DNA of 64,000 bases from Candidatus Electrothrix aarhusensis (GCA_004028505.1 MTKO01000034.1:62001-126000), one strand, 5' to 3'; counted from the first letter of the stretch, positions 26,929 through 36,474 are shown. Notes: generated from the letters alone by a model not told the origin. Translations and numbers: made by a program.

Positions 26929-28005
26929 ATGAGAAATGTAGTCTTGAGAAACAGCCTGATTCGCCAAGTGGGATGGGGTGTCATTTGTGTTTTTTTGTTG
27001 TTTGGCGGCAGAACAGCTTGGTCCGCCACTATTAAAGGGATCGTGAATAACGGGACTGCGGGAATTGGGGGGCTTGTAGTCGCAACGTATGAGGAGAACA
27101 GTGGATCATTGACCGGGTGGGATCGTACGGATTCCCAAGGCAAATATGAAATTCCAACGTTGTCGGCAGCCATCTCGCATAAAGTAGTATTTTTTACTTA
27201 TTATACGGATTATATAGAGGAATGGTATACTACAACTCCTCATGCCTATACTTTTTTTGATGCTGAATTGATTACTTTGGCTTCAGAGTCGGCTGTGAAG
27301 GACTTAGGGGTGTTTACATTACGTCTTGGGGCCAATATCGCTGGGATTGTGACAGAAGAAGGCTCTGGCAACTTTATTGAAAATATCTCTGTTGTAATCT
27401 ATGACTCCGACGGGAATGTGGTGACTAATGCTGTGCCAACTACTACTAACGGTGCATATGATATTGGTGGACTCAATGTCGGAACGTACTTTGTGCAATT
27501 CTGGGCTGGGAATACGGACTATACCAGTGAATGGTACAGTGAAAGTACTGATGCATATACACGGTTAACTTCGACATCAATAGAGATCTCTTCGTTATCA
27601 GAAACTTTAGAGGCAAATGTCCAACTTGTAGCGGGTGGTGCTATTTCTGGAACGGTAACGAGTAGTGGTGCGCCAGTTGTGGAAGGACTAGTAGAAGCAT
27701 ACGATGCTGGTTCAAGTGCTGATGATAGCCCCGTAGGATTCGCAGAAACAGACACTAACGGAATGTATACTATTAAAGGGCTGCCAACAACTGAGAGTTT
27801 CAAAGTACGATTTTATCAAACAGCAGCAGGTGGTGGATTGACTGAATGGTATGATAATAAGCCGGATATTAATAGTGCGGTTCCGGTTACAACAGGTACC
27901 AGTGATGTTGATGCAATGCTTGGGGACGTGCTTGATCCACCAAACTCAAGCTTCAACTGGCTTCTTTTTCTCCCAACAATAATAATAAACACCACGAAAT
28001 TGTGA
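26929..28005 (+). CDS. Exported Cna-B/carboxypeptidase-regulatory-like repeat protein with FNW-LFLP tail
   Basis: 358 residues, preceded by a very strong ribosome-binding site (AAGGAGGTGG). The signal peptide (VGWGVICVFLLFGGRTAWSA) leads into three ~100-residue beta modules, each opening IKGIV, IAGIV or ISGTV and holding a DSQGKYEIPTL-type strand, as in Cna-B or carboxypeptidase regulatory-like domains. Each of the three also carries an EWY motif (EEWYTTTP, SEWYSES, TEWYDNKP). It ends NSSFNWLLFLPTIIINTTKL, matching the tail of the 25724 gene. Likely secreted or surface-bound. Three modules plus the shared tail are seen directly; a role as partner or substrate of the locus is inferred. Confidence 0.75.
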   Translation: MRNVVLRNSLIRQVGWGVICVFLLFGGRTAWSATIKGIVNNGTAGIGGLVVATYEENSGSLTGWDRTDSQGKYEIPTLSAAISHKVVFFTYYTDYIEEWYTTTPHAYTFFDAELITLASESAVKDLGVFTLRLGANIAGIVTEEGSGNFIENISVVIYDSDGNVVTNAVPTTTNGAYDIGGLNVGTYFVQFWAGNTDYTSEWYSESTDAYTRLTSTSIEISSLSETLEANVQLVAGGAISGTVTSSGAPVVEGLVEAYDAGSSADDSPVGFAETDTNGMYTIKGLPTTESFKVRFYQTAAGGGLTEWYDNKPDINSAVPVTTGTSDVDAMLGDVLDPPNSSFNWLLFLPTIIINTTKL

Positions 28006-28037
28006 GGCTCCCCTGATGGTCCGTTTTTAGTTACGAA

Positions 28038-28068
28038 GGGCACGGTTACTCCGTGCCCTTTATTTTTT
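28038..28068. terminator. Rho-independent terminator between converging genes
   Basis: GGGCACGG, loop TTACT, CCGTGCCC, then TTTATTTTTT on the plus strand. It closes the exported-protein transcript and lies just past the end of htpG, so it may serve both. Confidence 0.88.
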
Positions 28069-28077
28069 CAGACTAGC

Positions 28078-29958
28078 CTACGCCGACATCCGCTCCAAAA
28101 TACGATAGTTCCGGTTAACCATCTCCTGCGGATCAATGATTAGCCCAGCCTGAATCATGGCATTATCGTAGATCTGCTCAGCTATATCCTTTGCAAAATC
28201 CTGATCCTTGGTTCGCAGATCAGCCATCTTTTTGATCAACGAGCTGGCCGGGTTAATTTCCATTTCTTTTTTGCTAGACATACCCATAGGGTTATCCTGC
28301 GTGTTTTTTCCCTGAGTTGCCAGGATTCGCTCCATGGATGAGGTCATGTAACCGTCTGAGTTAAGAATCATAGCTGGGCTATCTACCAAGCGGGTTGAAG
28401 GCTTGACTTCCTTGACCTTGTCGCCCAGAACCTCTTTCATCCATTTACAGAGCGAGGTCTGCACAGCCTCAGCCAGTTTTTCTCCTCCGGCCTCATCTTG
28501 AGTCTCCTCGTTTTTTTCCGTGCTTTCCGGCAGACGCAGATCGGCTCGGTCAGCGGAAAGGAGTTTCTTGCCGTCAAACTCGCCCAGATGAGAGAGGACA
28601 AAGTCGTCAATGGGTTCCAGGGTGTAGAGGATCTCGATATCACGTTTTTTAAACATCTCCACATAGGGGCCGTTCTCTATAGCTCCCCGGCTGGGTCCGT
28701 TGATGTAGTAGATCTCGTTCTGTCCTTCAGCCATCCGATCCACATATTCCTGCAAAGAGGTCATGCTGCCTGCTTCGCTGGCGGAAGACTCAAAACGTAA
28801 CAGCGTGGAAAGCTCTTTCTGGTATTCAAAGTCAGAGGTCACGCCCTCTTTCAGGAAAATACCAAAGGTCTTCCAGAACTCCATATACTTTTTGTCGTCC
28901 TTCTTGGCCTCTTCTGCCATCAATTTAAGAAAGCGTTTAGTGATAACCCTGCGCAGTTTGGCCACCAGAGCATTATCCTGGAGAGATTGGCGGGAGATAT
29001 TCAGGGGAAGGTCCTCTGAATCGACCACACCCTTGAGAAAACGGAGCCACTCGGGCAGGATGCTCTTGCTGTGTTGGTCGATGAGTACCTTTTGGCAGTA
29101 GAGGTTGACACCGGGCTCCATTCGGCCCATGCCCATATTTTCGAAGTTGTCCTTGGGTACAAAGAGCAGGGCATTGATGGCCAACGGTGCATCAGCGGCA
29201 AAATGGAGACGGAAGGTGGGCTCATCATAGGCATTGCCGACAAACTTATAGAATTCGTTGTACTCTTCGTCTGTGATTTCGCTTTTGGAGCGGCCCCAGA
29301 TGGCCTCAACCGTGTTGACCTTTTTCCCTTCCACATTGACTGGAAAGGGGATAAAGGTAGAATACTGCTTGATGATGCGCTCTAAGGTGAATTTCTGGCC
29401 GTACTCCTCAGCATCGTCTTTCAGTTCAATGATGATCTTGGTGCCCCGATGCAGGCCGTCACATGGGCTGATGGTATAGGAACCGTTGCCGTCGGAATGC
29501 CATTCATGGCCTTCGCTGCCGTCCCAAGAGCGGGTTTGGACAGTGACGGTTTTAGCTGCCATAAAGGCGGAGTAAAAACCTACGCCGAACTGGCCGATGA
29601 GGCTGACATCCTTTTTGGCGGCCTCAGCCAATTCTTCGATAAATTTGCCGGACCCGGAATGAGCAATGGTGCCCAGGTTTTCCTCAAGCTCCTGCGCTGT
29701 CATGCCGATACCGGTATCGGTGATGGTCAAAGTGTGTTTTTTATCATCACAGTCAATATTGATCTCAAGAGGGACATGGGCGTCGAATTCTGGCTGTTCA
29801 GTAAGGGAAAGATGACGAAATTTTTCTAAGGCATCTGAGGCATTAGAGACTAATTCACGGACAAAAATATCTCGTTCAGTGTAGAGTGAATTGATGACGA
29901 TGTCGAGAACCTTTCGGGTCTCTGCTTGAAATTGTTTGGTTTCAACCTGTGTACTCAT
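28078..29958 (-). CDS. htpG: Molecular chaperone HtpG (Hsp90)
   Basis: 626 residues, the normal size for bacterial Hsp90. The GHKL ATP-binding motifs are intact: ELVSNASDALEKFRHL, TDTGIGMT and GQFGVGFYSAFMAA. The middle domain (catalytic Arg loop near NISRQSLQDN) and the dimerisation domain follow, with no MEEVD tail, as expected in bacteria. HtpG folds client proteins with DnaK in the cytoplasm and is often heat-induced. The start has AAGGATAAC upstream. A heat-shock promoter could not be identified with confidence. The gene is complete and without frameshift, and it converges with the exported-protein locus across a shared terminator. Confidence 0.97.
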   Translation of the reverse strand: MSTQVETKQFQAETRKVLDIVINSLYTERDIFVRELVSNASDALEKFRHLSLTEQPEFDAHVPLEINIDCDDKKHTLTITDTGIGMTAQELEENLGTIAHSGSGKFIEELAEAAKKDVSLIGQFGVGFYSAFMAAKTVTVQTRSWDGSEGHEWHSDGNGSYTISPCDGLHRGTKIIIELKDDAEEYGQKFTLERIIKQYSTFIPFPVNVEGKKVNTVEAIWGRSKSEITDEEYNEFYKFVGNAYDEPTFRLHFAADAPLAINALLFVPKDNFENMGMGRMEPGVNLYCQKVLIDQHSKSILPEWLRFLKGVVDSEDLPLNISRQSLQDNALVAKLRRVITKRFLKLMAEEAKKDDKKYMEFWKTFGIFLKEGVTSDFEYQKELSTLLRFESSASEAGSMTSLQEYVDRMAEGQNEIYYINGPSRGAIENGPYVEMFKKRDIEILYTLEPIDDFVLSHLGEFDGKKLLSADRADLRLPESTEKNEETQDEAGGEKLAEAVQTSLCKWMKEVLGDKVKEVKPSTRLVDSPAMILNSDGYMTSSMERILATQGKNTQDNPMGMSSKKEMEINPASSLIKKMADLRTKDQDFAKDIAEQIYDNAMIQAGLIIDPQEMVNRNYRILERMSA

Positions 29959-30296
29959 GATAGTTATCCTTTTTATGGGGTATTTTTTTAATGGTTCACG
30001 GTTTCCATTTATGGTTATATACAGTTATCCTTACTCTAATAAACCCCAACAGTAAGCATGATTAGCCTGCTGTCAAGATACTGATGGGAGACAGAAGATA
30101 AGCCTGCTGGGCTTGCTGCACAGAGGAGCGCAGGGATTTGGGGAAAAGGGATTTCTCTGCTTGTATTTAGGGAGCGACAGAGCCCATGAATAACGAAATA
30201 TTTTTTCAATGCATTCCGGTAATGCCGCATACTTGTTTGTTTGAGTCAAAAGACACGTCATCACGTTGAATATTGTAGAGGCAGACGAGAGACAAT
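29959..30296. other. Intergenic region between divergent htpG and the hybrid kinase
   Basis: 338 bases. I see no gene, RNA element, CIRCE-type repeat or strong promoter here; it must contain promoters for both directions. Confidence 0.4.
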
Positions 30297-32957
30297 ATGC
30301 AATCACCTCCCTTTAAAACGCTTTATCTTACTTCCCTGACAGGTGTTATCCTGTGGACTGCTGTTGTCGGGATGTCTCTTGCCTGGAATATCCATGTTGA
30401 GCGTCGCCAGGTGACGGAATTGGTGGAAAATGAGGTCCGTTCTCATTTCAACAAGGATCAGGCCTTTCGTTTCTGGGCCTCTTCGCACGGGGGCGTCTAT
30501 GTGCCGGTCAGTGAAGAAACACCTCCCAATCCTCATCTGAGCCATATTCTGGAAAGGGATATTATTACGCCTTCCGGTAAAAAACTCACCTTGATGAATC
30601 CGGCCTATATGCTTCATCAGATGATGAAGCAGTACGAGAAATTATATGGTGTAAAAGGACGAATTACCAGTTTGCAGCCTCTCAACCCTGATAATGCTCC
30701 TGATGAATGGGAGAAAAAATCCCTGCGGACCTTTGAGCAAGGGGTGGAGGAAGTTTTAGAATATACAAAGATAAAAGGAGAACCCTATCTTCGCCTTATG
30801 CGTCCGATGATTGCGAAAGCTGATTGCTTAAAATGTCATGCCAAACAAGGCTATAAAGAAGGAGATATTCGTGGCGGAGTGGGCATCTCTTTGCCCCTGG
30901 CATCGTATCAGAAGGCCAGTGACGATGTTGTTCGACAGATTTGCTCTGTCTATGCCCTGCTGTGGTTTATTTTACTGCCTGTCTTTTTTTTCTTTTATAA
31001 AAAGATGCAGTCTCGGCTTCGAGAAAAAATGCAGCATGAGGCCGAGCAGCAGGAGTGGGCTGGAATTTTCAAGCATGCCCAGTGGGGGATTGCGCTCAGT
31101 AAGATAGATAAGGTAGAAACATTTTCTTTGGATATGATGAACCCTGCTTTTGCAGAGATGCATGGGAGGTCCGTAGAAGAGCTGAGGGGTACATCTTATT
31201 TCGATCTTATTGATACAACGTGTCGAAATGACGTTGGTGAATATTTACAAATGGTTGATAATAAAGGGTATCATGTTTTTGAAGCCCGCCATTTCAGAAA
31301 AGAAGGGATCTCCTTTCCTGTTGAGGTTAATATCACCGTAGTGCGTGATAGCGCAGGAAAGCAACTCAGTTGGATAATGAATGTCCAGGATATCAGCGGA
31401 AGAAAAGAGGCTGAACGCCTCATTGTCCAGGCCCGTGATGAATGGCAGCGAACGTTTGATGCGATTAATGAAATAATTTTTCTTCTGGATCCTACCCTGC
31501 GGGTGTTGCGGGCCAACAGAGTTGCGGAGCAGTATTTTGATGTTCGGCCTGGAGGACTTGTGGGACTACAATGCTTTGAGTTGTTCCGCGAAGCATCTTC
31601 TCCTTGCGAAGGTTGCCCGGCAGTGAAGTCAATTCAAGAGTGCAGATCTTTTTCCTGTCAGATTAAGCATCAAAATTCTGAAAGATCAAATTATTTTCTT
31701 GTCTCTGCTGCTCCTATCTTTGATGAGACAAAAAAAATGGTCGCAGTTGTCTGTTTTGCCAAAAATATTTCCGAGTTGAAGCAGCTCGAATCCAAAGTGC
31801 GACAGGCCCAGAAAATGGAGGCTATTGGTACGCTTGCAGGCGGCATTGCCCATGACTTTAATAATATTTTGTCTCCGATTATGGGCTATGCGGAGCTACT
31901 GAGCGAAAGCCTTCCTGGTGAATCAGTGGAGAGTTTTCAGGCGCAACAAATATATAACGCCGCTTTACGAGCCAGGGATTTGGTCAAACAGATCCTTAGT
32001 TTCAGCCGGCAGACAGATCAGGCCTTACAGTCGCTGGAACCACATCTTATTGTTAAAGAAGCATTAAAACTCCTCCGTTCTTCCATCCCGGCATCTATTG
32101 CGATCAAACAAAGTATAGATAATGCCTGCGGAAAGATTATGGCGGATCCCACCCAGATACATCAGGTGGTGGTCAATCTCTGTACCAATGCCTATCAGGC
32201 TATGATGGACACTGGTGGGATCTTGGGGGTGACCATGCGTCCTTTTGTCCTGATGGCTGAGGATTCAGTATATAAAATAGGTTTGACGCCAGGATCGTAT
32301 ATCCTGATAGAGGTGAGTGATACCGGGCATGGAATCACACCGAATCTGATCGAAAAGATTTTTGAGCCCTATTTTACAACCAAAAAAAATCAAGGTGGGA
32401 CCGGATTAGGGCTTGCCACGGTTCATGCCATTGTCCATGATCATAAGGGGACGGTATCGGTTTATTCGGAACCGGGGCAGGGAACGACATTTCGGGTATA
32501 TTTGCCGCAGCTCAAGGAAGAGGAGGAACAGAGTGATGAGCTGTTCCTTGCCGGGGTACAGAATCCCTCAGGTACAGAACATATCCTTGTTGTTGATGAT
32601 GAAAAGGCGGTTGTTGACATTACACGCTATATGCTGATGCAATTAGGCTATAAGGTGACGGTGGCGACAGACAGTCTTGTTGCCTGGGAGCTTTTTGTTC
32701 AGCAACCTGATGCCTTTGATCTTGTCATCACAGATATGGCCATGCCAAATATGACCGGGATAGAATTGGCAAAGAAAATTTTAGAACAACGACCGGAGAT
32801 TCCGGTTATTTTATGTACCGGCTTCAGCGAGATGATCAATGAGGAAAAAGCCAAATCCTTGGGCATTAAGGCATATTTAATGAAGCCTGTGCTGAAGAGC
32901 AAATTGGCAGCTAGTGTTAGGCAGGCCTTTGGTGAGGTGCAGGAACAGAATGGGTGA
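30297..32957 (+). CDS. Haem-binding (DUF3365) hybrid sensor histidine kinase with PAS domains and receiver
   Basis: 886 residues. A first membrane segment (about 8-30) is followed by a periplasmic DUF3365/Tll0287-like domain with a c-type haem motif CLKCH (Cys177, Cys180, His181), and then a second membrane segment (~206-228). In the cytoplasm are two PAS domains (~245-375 and ~385-500), the dimerisation and phosphoacceptor domain with His519 ([12 protein letters not shown]), an ATPase domain ([16 protein letters not shown]) and a C-terminal receiver with phospho-Asp813 ([12 protein letters not shown]). The haem suggests sensing of redox state, oxygen or a gas outside the membrane. No output regulator lies next to it, so the target is unknown. 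Confidence 0.9.
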   Translation: MQSPPFKTLYLTSLTGVILWTAVVGMSLAWNIHVERRQVTELVENEVRSHFNKDQAFRFWASSHGGVYVPVSEETPPNPHLSHILERDIITPSGKKLTLMNPAYMLHQMMKQYEKLYGVKGRITSLQPLNPDNAPDEWEKKSLRTFEQGVEEVLEYTKIKGEPYLRLMRPMIAKADCLKCHAKQGYKEGDIRGGVGISLPLASYQKASDDVVRQICSVYALLWFILLPVFFFFYKKMQSRLREKMQHEAEQQEWAGIFKHAQWGIALSKIDKVETFSLDMMNPAFAEMHGRSVEELRGTSYFDLIDTTCRNDVGEYLQMVDNKGYHVFEARHFRKEGISFPVEVNITVVRDSAGKQLSWIMNVQDISGRKEAERLIVQARDEWQRTFDAINEIIFLLDPTLRVLRANRVAEQYFDVRPGGLVGLQCFELFREASSPCEGCPAVKSIQECRSFSCQIKHQNSERSNYFLVSAAPIFDETKKMVAVVCFAKNISELKQLESKVRQAQKMEAIGTLAGGIAHDFNNILSPIMGYAELLSESLPGESVESFQAQQIYNAALRARDLVKQILSFSRQTDQALQSLEPHLIVKEALKLLRSSIPASIAIKQSIDNACGKIMADPTQIHQVVVNLCTNAYQAMMDTGGILGVTMRPFVLMAEDSVYKIGLTPGSYILIEVSDTGHGITPNLIEKIFEPYFTTKKNQGGTGLGLATVHAIVHDHKGTVSVYSEPGQGTTFRVYLPQLKEEEEQSDELFLAGVQNPSGTEHILVVDDEKAVVDITRYMLMQLGYKVTVATDSLVAWELFVQQPDAFDLVITDMAMPNMTGIELAKKILEQRPEIPVILCTGFSEMINEEKAKSLGIKAYLMKPVLKSKLAASVRQAFGEVQEQNG

Positions 32958-33123
32958 GAGTATCAGCTCGGTGCCCAAGTTGTTTTTTGTTCCTGCTTGA
33001 CCTTTACAGGGTCAGGATATAATATCTTATTTCTCTCCTTGAACTTCGATTTGGTGAGGTTGCGTAATAGGCGTAGGCCTCAACCACGAACAACGACATA
33101 TAACTCCTTCATGGTCTACCATT

Positions 33124-34539
33124 ATGCAACCAACAGCTGACGTCTTGATTATCGGTGCCGGTCTTTCCGGGCTGGCTGCGGCTACCTTTCTGAAACATAA
33201 AGAGCCGGATATTTCTTTACTGATTATCGAGCAGGGAGACCATCCCGGCGGGGCTGTTCACTCGCATATTGAGGAGGGTTATCTTGCCGAGGGCGGAGCG
33301 CACGGTTTTTTGGATAATGCCTTGGAAAGTCGAGTGCTGGTACATGAGGCTGGTTTGACGGAAGAGGTGGAAAAGGCTCCCTTATCTGAGTTTGTTCGTT
33401 ATATCTGTCTGAACGGAAAACTGAACCTTATTCCCCAGAGTCCTGGAAAAGTCCTCAAGGCCCCACTTGTTCCTCTGACGGGCAAGCTCAGGGTACTGGC
33501 TGATCTTTGGAAGAAACCTCTGCCTGATGAGCCCACAGTGGCGCAATGGGTGGAGCATCGTTTTGGCAAGTCCTTGCTGCCCTTTGCCGATGCGGTGTTT
33601 ACTGGGACCTATGCCGGTGATATCGAACGGCTGAAACTGGAAGCGGTTATGCCCGGTCTGCATAGCTTGGAGCAGGATCATGGTTCGGTGCTGAAAGGGG
33701 CTGTGCATAAGATGCGGGTGGCCCGTAAAGAAAGCAGAAAACAGGGCAAGAAAAAAGGAAAAAAAGGTCTGCCTGCCATGACCAGCTTTAAGTCAGGAAT
33801 GTCGCGTCTGCCCCAGGCTATGGCTGCCAAACTGATTCCTAATAAGGAGATCATGTATCGGACTGCGGCCCGCTCTATTGCTGAGATTGATGGGGGCTGG
33901 TCAGTGAAAACCGGTCAGTTGGAGTTGCAGGCGAAGCACCTGATTGTCGCTTTGCCGGTGAATCGCTGTCTGGAACTTCTTGCGAATAGTGAATTGCCTG
34001 CACCACCCGTTACTGCAATCCCAGAAGCCCGTATTGCCACGGTGGCCCTCGGATTCACGGATACGGCGAATGTCCCTTTCGGCTTTGGCTATCTTGCCCC
34101 GGAGCAGGAAGAGCGTTTCGCTCTCGGCGCTCTGTTTTCCTCGCATATGTTTCCGGGCCGGGCTCCTGCTGGCCATGTTTTGATGGAAGCCTTGGTCGGC
34201 GGACGTAGACATCCTGAACGGTTGGAGCTTGCTGATGAGGAGCTGGTGGCAAAGGTCTATGAGGATCTGAAGCAACTCATCGATTTGCCCGATCCGCCGG
34301 TATTCAGTCGGGTTCTGCGCCCTAAATATGGTATTCCTCAGTTAGAAGTGGGGTATCCGGCTCTGCTGGAGTGGCGGAAACAACAGCATGCAAGCATTGA
34401 TAATCTGCATCTTTGTGGATTTGGGTGGCAGGGCATCGGCATCAATGATATGCATAAGCAGGCTTGGGAGATGGCTAAGCGGATTTTGGCTGGGTATCAG
34501 GAGGAGCAGGAGGACGAGGTTAAGGGGGTTTATTTTTGA
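33124..34539 (+). CDS. hemY: FAD-dependent protoporphyrinogen oxidase HemY-type
   Basis: 471 residues. The Rossmann FAD motif is IIGAGLSGLAAATF near the start, followed by the EGGAHGF segment and, near the end, LCGFGWQGIGINDM, which replaces the classic Gly-rich C-terminal FAD contact. Length and layout fit HemY/PPOX, which converts protoporphyrinogen IX to protoporphyrin IX; related coproporphyrinogen-oxidising forms (CgoX) cannot be excluded. It coexists with a HemG gene at 4.2 kb. A Lys-rich insertion (ESRKQGKKKGKKGLP) occurs mid-protein. The last 22 codons are repeated at 37998-38066, so this 3' end may have served as an integration site. Confidence 0.87.
   Translation: MQPTADVLIIGAGLSGLAAATFLKHKEPDISLLIIEQGDHPGGAVHSHIEEGYLAEGGAHGFLDNALESRVLVHEAGLTEEVEKAPLSEFVRYICLNGKLNLIPQSPGKVLKAPLVPLTGKLRVLADLWKKPLPDEPTVAQWVEHRFGKSLLPFADAVFTGTYAGDIERLKLEAVMPGLHSLEQDHGSVLKGAVHKMRVARKESRKQGKKKGKKGLPAMTSFKSGMSRLPQAMAAKLIPNKEIMYRTAARSIAEIDGGWSVKTGQLELQAKHLIVALPVNRCLELLANSELPAPPVTAIPEARIATVALGFTDTANVPFGFGYLAPEQEERFALGALFSSHMFPGRAPAGHVLMEALVGGRRHPERLELADEELVAKVYEDLKQLIDLPDPPVFSRVLRPKYGIPQLEVGYPALLEWRKQQHASIDNLHLCGFGWQGIGINDMHKQAWEMAKRILAGYQEEQEDEVKGVYF
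34471..34539 (+). repeat. 69-bp direct repeat, copy 1 (hemY 3' end)
   Basis: The last 23 codons of hemY (ATGGCTAAGCGGATTTTGGC onward, including the stop). It matches 37998-38066 at 64 of 69 positions; the encoded tails differ only at two swapped acidic residues (DE/ED). Confidence 0.9.
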
Positions 34540-34603
34540 AGGTAAATAACTTGATTTTTTCAAATTTAACCGATTCGTGATCGGTCCGTGAGGACCATAT
34601 GAT

Positions 34604-34625
34604 GGCAGGGGGGACTGCCCCTGCC
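34604..34625. terminator. GC-rich hairpin between converging hemY and the Cys-rich gene
   Basis: GGCAGGGG at 34604-34611 pairs perfectly with CCCCTGCC at 34618-34625. It lies between the two stop codons. No T-tract follows, so it may be a weak bidirectional terminator. Confidence 0.5.
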
Positions 34626-34643
34626 TGTCTGTGTTGTCTAAAA

Positions 34644-35321
34644 TCAACGGTAGGTTGTTCGGCTTAATGCTCCAGCTTGATTAAGAACGTCCGCAACAGC
34701 TTTCGGCACAATTGCTTCCACAATGCGAATCAATTCAGGACGTGTGATCCTCTCCTGTGGATCAATCTCTTTTAAACCATGTCCTCCTGTGCAATATTCA
34801 TAGATAGGGTTGTTTGGCCCTTCGACTCTGCAGGGAAATATATGTCTCTTATCAACCCTACAGAGTCCGTCAACCCTACAGTCAGGTACAGGTCTATTGT
34901 ATTCAAGATTATAGTTTTTTTTACTCATTAGCCCCCCCTTCCGCCGCATCATTTCATTGTCGGCCAGCACTTTGCCGACAGCCTGCGATAAATCGTTACC
35001 TGACAGCTTCTCCGCATAGGCATCCGAGGTCTTAATTTCGGTCACAACCTGATCAAGCTCATCAGCATTCAGGGGATATTCATCAGCTGCTGATTCAGCC
35101 AGTCCCTCTTCAATCTTCATATCAAGAGTATTCAGTTTGTTGGCCCAGATCTCTTTGATTGGCACCTCCTTGTCCATGTCGCAGTAATAGCCCTGACACA
35201 CCACCCCGGAATCGGGTTTCTGCCGGATCATATCCAGTACTTTTGCCGCCAGTTTTTTCACCAGTTCATCATCGGTAAGAACCGCATCCATGTTCAGTTT
35301 GGTTACTTTTTCTTCCTTCAT
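34644..35321 (-). CDS. Cys-rich protein of unknown function, likely partner or substrate of the adjacent radical SAM enzyme
   Basis: 225 residues with a strong ribosome-binding site (AAAGGAGG). I do not recognise a family. The N-terminal ~130 residues are helical and acidic, with a GVVCQGYYCDMD segment. The C-terminal part contains a short repeated pattern, DCRVDGLCRVDKRHIFPCRVEG split over about 22 residues (three C-R-V units), and later a YCTGGHG. It is encoded 46 bases downstream of the radical SAM/SPASM gene on the same strand, a layout often seen for a modifying enzyme with its protein substrate or scaffold. No signal peptide or membrane segment. Any function is inference. Confidence 0.65.
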   Translation of the reverse strand: MKEEKVTKLNMDAVLTDDELVKKLAAKVLDMIRQKPDSGVVCQGYYCDMDKEVPIKEIWANKLNTLDMKIEEGLAESAADEYPLNADELDQVVTEIKTSDAYAEKLSGNDLSQAVGKVLADNEMMRRKGGLMSKKNYNLEYNRPVPDCRVDGLCRVDKRHIFPCRVEGPNNPIYEYCTGGHGLKEIDPQERITRPELIRIVEAIVPKAVADVLNQAGALSRTTYR

Positions 35322-35367
35322 TTTTTCCTCCTTTACAGGTTGTTAAAAATCACACAGACACCGTTGC

Positions 35368-36414
35368 CTAATGCGAATATACGCGTTGTTTTATTTTCTC
35401 AAATGCATGGGTCATCCGGCATTGATCCGGGTCCGGTTTTACCGGGCTTCGGGTTGCGTCCCAGTTCACAGCGGCGCATCCCCCGATACATTTTTCACGC
35501 AGGTTGCAGTCGATACATTCCAAACGACTTTCATAGGTTGTGTCCTGAAACGCATTGATATTTCCCTCAAGCTTTATCCCCTTGAAAACATCGCCGAATA
35601 CCAGCCCGTCTTCTTCGTCCAAACAGGTCATCCGAGCGCAGGCGAAGATTTTCCCTTTGGGATCAATGGAAAAACGTCCACGCCCGGCAGCGCATCCCCA
35701 GGTGTTATTTCCCTGAACAGGATCATCAATCGGAGAAATATTGGGAACAGGTCGTCCATTTTGTACAGGACGGTCGGAAGCAAACTGCACCATCTCCTCA
35801 ACGTATTGCTGCAGATTTTCTTCGGTCCAAGGCACACCGGTCGCCGGGGAGACAATAAAAGCATCGAATCCCATCTGCTGAAGCTGTACCAAATCATCAT
35901 TGAGACCGTTCACCAAATTCGGCAGAACCGTAAGGCGGGCTGTTATATCCTGCTGATATTTTTTCAACATCGGAAAGCGGGAACGTATAATATCGAATGG
36001 TTTGTCCGTGAATCGGGCCGGTCGGGACTTGTTATGACGCTCGCCGTAACCGTCAATGGAAAGCAGGTAAGGCACATTCCATTCAGCAAGTTTGGCAGCA
36101 AGTTGCTCATCAATGCTCAGGGAATTGGTTGTCATGGTGAATGTGAACTTTACCGGATGACATTTTTCCCATTTCCTGCATCTGTATACTGCCCGCTCTA
36201 TCAGGTCAGGTTCCAGAGTCGGCTCTCCTCCAAGAAAGACAAGCTGTACATGTCGGCCAGCATGCCTAGCAATCCAGTCAATAGATTGGTCCAGGATACG
36301 AGAGGTCATCCTGATGTCGGATCCGCTGTCCTGCACAAAACAGTATGAGCATTTGCAGTTGCAGTTATATGTCAGAAACAGATCAACAATAGATACTTCG
36401 GGTATTGAATGCAT
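35368..36414 (-). CDS. Radical SAM/SPASM protein, sulfatase-maturase-like
   Basis: 348 residues. The radical SAM motif CNCKCSYC follows FLTYN, and LVFLGGEPTLEPDL is the second conserved strand. The C-terminus has a full SPASM set: GCAAGRGRFSIDPKGKIFAC, then CIDC, CIGGC and a final Cys. This resembles anaerobic sulfatase-maturating enzymes and peptide-modifying relatives. No sulfatase gene is near, and the downstream Cys-rich gene is the only obvious partner. A regulatory gene is divergent, across a 538-base gap with a repeated palindromic box. The segment is flanked by copies of the hemY 3' end. Substrate unknown. Confidence 0.87.
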   Translation of the reverse strand: MHSIPEVSIVDLFLTYNCNCKCSYCFVQDSGSDIRMTSRILDQSIDWIARHAGRHVQLVFLGGEPTLEPDLIERAVYRCRKWEKCHPVKFTFTMTTNSLSIDEQLAAKLAEWNVPYLLSIDGYGERHNKSRPARFTDKPFDIIRSRFPMLKKYQQDITARLTVLPNLVNGLNDDLVQLQQMGFDAFIVSPATGVPWTEENLQQYVEEMVQFASDRPVQNGRPVPNISPIDDPVQGNNTWGCAAGRGRFSIDPKGKIFACARMTCLDEEDGLVFGDVFKGIKLEGNINAFQDTTYESRLECIDCNLREKCIGGCAAVNWDATRSPVKPDPDQCRMTHAFEKIKQRVYSH

Positions 36415-36474
36415 AGTGACCTCCTTTTTTTATTTTTTTCATCTGCGGAAAAGTAAACTGCATTTTCTTTTGAC

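Noticed and set aside
29959-30010. Possible heat-shock (sigma-32-type) promoter with CCCCAT upstream of htpG
   Set aside because: The implied transcription start would remove the ribosome-binding site, and the -35 match is poor.
35371-36348. 325-codon plus-strand frame opposite the second radical SAM gene
   Set aside because: Antisense to a gene with intact catalytic motifs; no recognisable domains.
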